From UBA7328 sp002471345 (GTDB lineage Bacteria > Bacteroidota > Bacteroidia > Chitinophagales > Saprospiraceae), in NCBI GenBank assembly GCA_964011275.1, contig CAXGOB010000002.1, positions 1 through 64,000 on the forward strand: a stretch of 64,000 nucleotides of DNA, written 5' to 3'. Below the pieces are notes generated by a model. It was not told where the DNA came from. It saw nothing but the letters and a program-made list of their open reading frames with translations, and did not search any database. The first letter of the stretch is position 1. Each line of letters begins with the position of its first letter. Shown here piece after piece: positions 62,093-64,000 of this stretch. Made by a program: the position numbers and the translations under genes.

Positions 62093-63571
62093 ATGAATAA
62101 AACTTTCTTTGGACACCCGTTCGGGTTATCTACACTGTTTTTTACGGAGATGTGGGAACGATTTTCATTCTATGGTATGAGAGCCATACTCATCCTCTTC
62201 ATGACTACAGATAAAGTCCAAGAAGGACTAGGTCTAGATACTGAGACAGCCGGAGCAGCATATGGTTTATATACTGCATCAGTATATCTACTATCGCTCC
62301 CTGGTGGATGGGTCGCAGATAATATAATAGGTCAACGAAAAGCCATTTGGTATGGTGGAATACTCATCATGATTGGCCATGCCATTCTAGCAATACCTGC
62401 TGGAACCACAGTATTCTTCTTAGGATTAGCCTTTGTTGCTTTAGGTACAGGTTTCTTAAAACCTAATATAAGTTCAATAGTAGGGAGTTTGTATGGAGAT
62501 GACAAAGGAGCACGCAGAGATGCTGGATTCTCAATTTTCTATATGGCCATCAATTTAGGATCCTTTTTTGGGCAAATATTTGTACCAATTTTGGCTTCAT
62601 ATAATTGGCACATGGGCTTTGGGCTTGCAGCAGTAGGGATGTTCTTTGGATTGGTATATTTTAGAAAGACTGAAAACGAAAGTTTTGGAGAAATTGGCCT
62701 ACCACCGAAGAAAGAGAAATCAGATTCTGCAAAATCAGTCAATCCAATTTTTAAATATGGAATACCGGCATTATTAATTGCAACCTTAGTAGGCCTCCAA
62801 ACTACTGGCACAGTTAATTTGACCTCTATTATTGGAGTTGCAGAAGCCATGAAATATGTCATTGTACTTATTGCATTATTCTATTTTGCATATGTTCTAT
62901 TAGCAGGAGGACTGGAAGGGCCGGACATCAAAAAAGTGTTAGTCATTGTGCTTCTTTTTATTGGTGGAGCTACATTCTGGAGCGGATTCGAACAAGCAGG
63001 ATCAGCTCTTAATCTATTCGCTAGGGATTTTACAGAAAGAAATATATTAGGATGGTTGATGCCTGCAGGTGTACTTCAGTCTGCAAATTCCTTCTTCATC
63101 ATTATTTTTGCTCCAATTGTTGGGGCTATGTGGGTATGGTTAGCCAAGAGAAATCTCAACCCTAGAACACCCGTGAAATTTGGACTTGGACTAATATTAC
63201 TTGGAATAGGTTTCTTATTCATGGTCAGTGCAGCACAAATTGCCACTTCCGGAATGAAAGCGGGGATGTTTATGTTAATTCTCACTTACTTTTTTCATTC
63301 AATTGGTGAGTTATTCGTAAGCCCTGTTGGATTAAGTAATATGACAAAGTTGTCGCCACCGCAATACACCGGGCAAATGATGGGACTATGGTTTGTAGCC
63401 ACTGCCTTAGGTAACCTGATTGCTGGTACTTTTGGAGGGCATTTTGACCCATCGAATGTCCAACAAATGCCTGAACTCTTTATGACATTTGTCAAATTGC
63501 CTGTGGGTGTAGGTTTGATATTTCTAGCCTTTAGTCCAATTGTGAGAAGATGGATGGGAGAGATACATTGA
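62093..63571 (+). CDS. POT-family proton-dependent peptide transporter
   Basis: 492 residues, about 12-14 TM helices. The POT signature ExxER is present early (FFTEMWERFSFYGMRAILIL) and the PTR2 motif KPNISSIVGSLYGD follows. These MFS transporters import di- and tripeptides with protons. A gene for an OPT-family oligopeptide transporter begins 23 bp later, so both form a peptide-uptake operon. Confidence 0.95.
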   Translation: MNKTFFGHPFGLSTLFFTEMWERFSFYGMRAILILFMTTDKVQEGLGLDTETAGAAYGLYTASVYLLSLPGGWVADNIIGQRKAIWYGGILIMIGHAILAIPAGTTVFFLGLAFVALGTGFLKPNISSIVGSLYGDDKGARRDAGFSIFYMAINLGSFFGQIFVPILASYNWHMGFGLAAVGMFFGLVYFRKTENESFGEIGLPPKKEKSDSAKSVNPIFKYGIPALLIATLVGLQTTGTVNLTSIIGVAEAMKYVIVLIALFYFAYVLLAGGLEGPDIKKVLVIVLLFIGGATFWSGFEQAGSALNLFARDFTERNILGWLMPAGVLQSANSFFIIIFAPIVGAMWVWLAKRNLNPRTPVKFGLGLILLGIGFLFMVSAAQIATSGMKAGMFMLILTYFFHSIGELFVSPVGLSNMTKLSPPQYTGQMMGLWFVATALGNLIAGTFGGHFDPSNVQQMPELFMTFVKLPVGVGLIFLAFSPIVRRWMGEIH

Positions 63572-63594
63572 TTAAAATCTAAAAAAACAAATAA

Positions 63595-64000
63595 ATGTCT
63601 GATCATAAACCATATATAGGTCCTGAAACTACCCTGCCAGAAACTACCATAAAGGCTTTCATTCTTGGAGCTTTATTATCTATGGTATTAGCCGCAGCAA
63701 ATGCTTATTTGGGACTTTTTGCAGGTATGACAGTTTCTGCATCTATTCCCGCAGCTGTGCTGTCTATGGCCATTTTAAGAATGTTCAAGAATCATAATAT
63801 TCTTGAAAACAATATTGTCCAAACTGCTGCATCAGCAGGTGAATCGTTAGCTGCAGGTGTAATATTCACTTTCCCTGCTTTAGTGCTAATGGGCTATTGG
63901 GCAGAGTTTAATTATTGGGAGACAGTTTTGATTGCGCTGTGTGGAGGTGTACTGGGTGTTTTGTTTACAGTTCCGCTGCGTAAAGCATTGATTGTAGAGC
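63595..64000 (+). CDS. OPT-family oligopeptide transporter, partial (window end)
   Basis: The first 135 residues are present. After a short cytoplasmic start (MSDHKPYIGPETTLPETTIK) come the helices AFILGALLSMVLAAANAYLG and FAGMTVSASIPAAVLSMAIL, a conserved NIVQTAASAGESLAAGVIFT, and further hydrophobic segments. This is the N-terminal part of the bacterial OPT family (usually 650 residues or more). It is cut by the window end. Cotranscribed with the POT gene. Confidence 0.9.
   Translation, partial: MSDHKPYIGPETTLPETTIKAFILGALLSMVLAAANAYLGLFAGMTVSASIPAAVLSMAILRMFKNHNILENNIVQTAASAGESLAAGVIFTFPALVLMGYWAEFNYWETVLIALCGGVLGVLFTVPLRKALIVE

Overview
The window is AT-rich DNA of a Bacteroidota bacterium. 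The main evidence is two type IX secretion/gliding proteins (a PorP/SprF-family protein at 20090-21154 and a SprE/PorW-like lipoprotein at 22408-25692). Further support comes from SprB-type repeats, a DUF4097/ECF sigma cassette, a BlaI/M56 pair with TonB-plug-like modules, a bactofilin-AtpZ pair, and a promoter with the Bacteroidota TTTG / TAnnTTTG architecture upstream of rpoN. The dockerin-like ending of the 1835-residue protein recalls Saprospiria, but this assignment to class is tentative. No rRNA, tRNA, CRISPR array, insertion sequence or prophage was recognised.

Layout. 1-5.7 kb: a sensor module on the minus strand. It holds a TPR histidine kinase, a NarL-type response regulator, and two ATGA-coupled paralogues with YadA-like head repeats; the first paralogue carries a cytoplasmic LuxR helix-turn-helix ahead of its membrane segment. 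5.8-8.0 kb: an ECF sigma / anti-sigma / DUF4097 operon. 8.2-13.7 kb: a giant secreted protein of seven ~225-residue Cys-rich/SprB-like repeats. 13.9-19.6 kb: a penicillin acylase-family hydrolase and a sortilin-like Asp-box propeller. 20-27 kb: type IX secretion and envelope genes (PorP/SprF, bactofilin, AtpZ, an AtpI-like protein, SprE/PorW, M23 peptidase, HAD phosphatase). 27.3-31.5 kb: BlaI repressor and an M56 sensor peptidase that is split exactly before its HExxH motif. 31.6-34.9 kb: a fused E1 alpha/beta 2-oxoacid dehydrogenase and a divergent TetR regulator, with a palindrome between them. 34.9-38.0 kb: a metallopeptidase-propeller-barrel fusion.

38.3-52.8 kb: mostly housekeeping and periplasmic hydrolases: O-antigen ligase, RpoN, two amidohydrolases (one with a TolB-like propeller), an esterase, HtrA, a pterin dehydratase, an M42 peptidase, RsgA and PcrB. 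53-58.9 kb: a catabolic block resembling those of Planctomycetes (DUF1549/DUF1553 cytochrome, Tat-exported DUF1501 protein, cupin-AraC regulator, ThuA protein). 58.9-64 kb: DUF4153 membrane protein, RuvC, DUF4230 protein, and a POT plus OPT peptide-transporter pair cut by the window end.

The most novel-looking elements are the transmembrane LuxR/trimeric-head regulator with its secreted paralogue, the split M56 protein with a type IX-like tail, and a 22-bp palindrome filling the spacer of the rpoN promoter. Protein families were assigned by recognising sequence motifs; no database search was possible.
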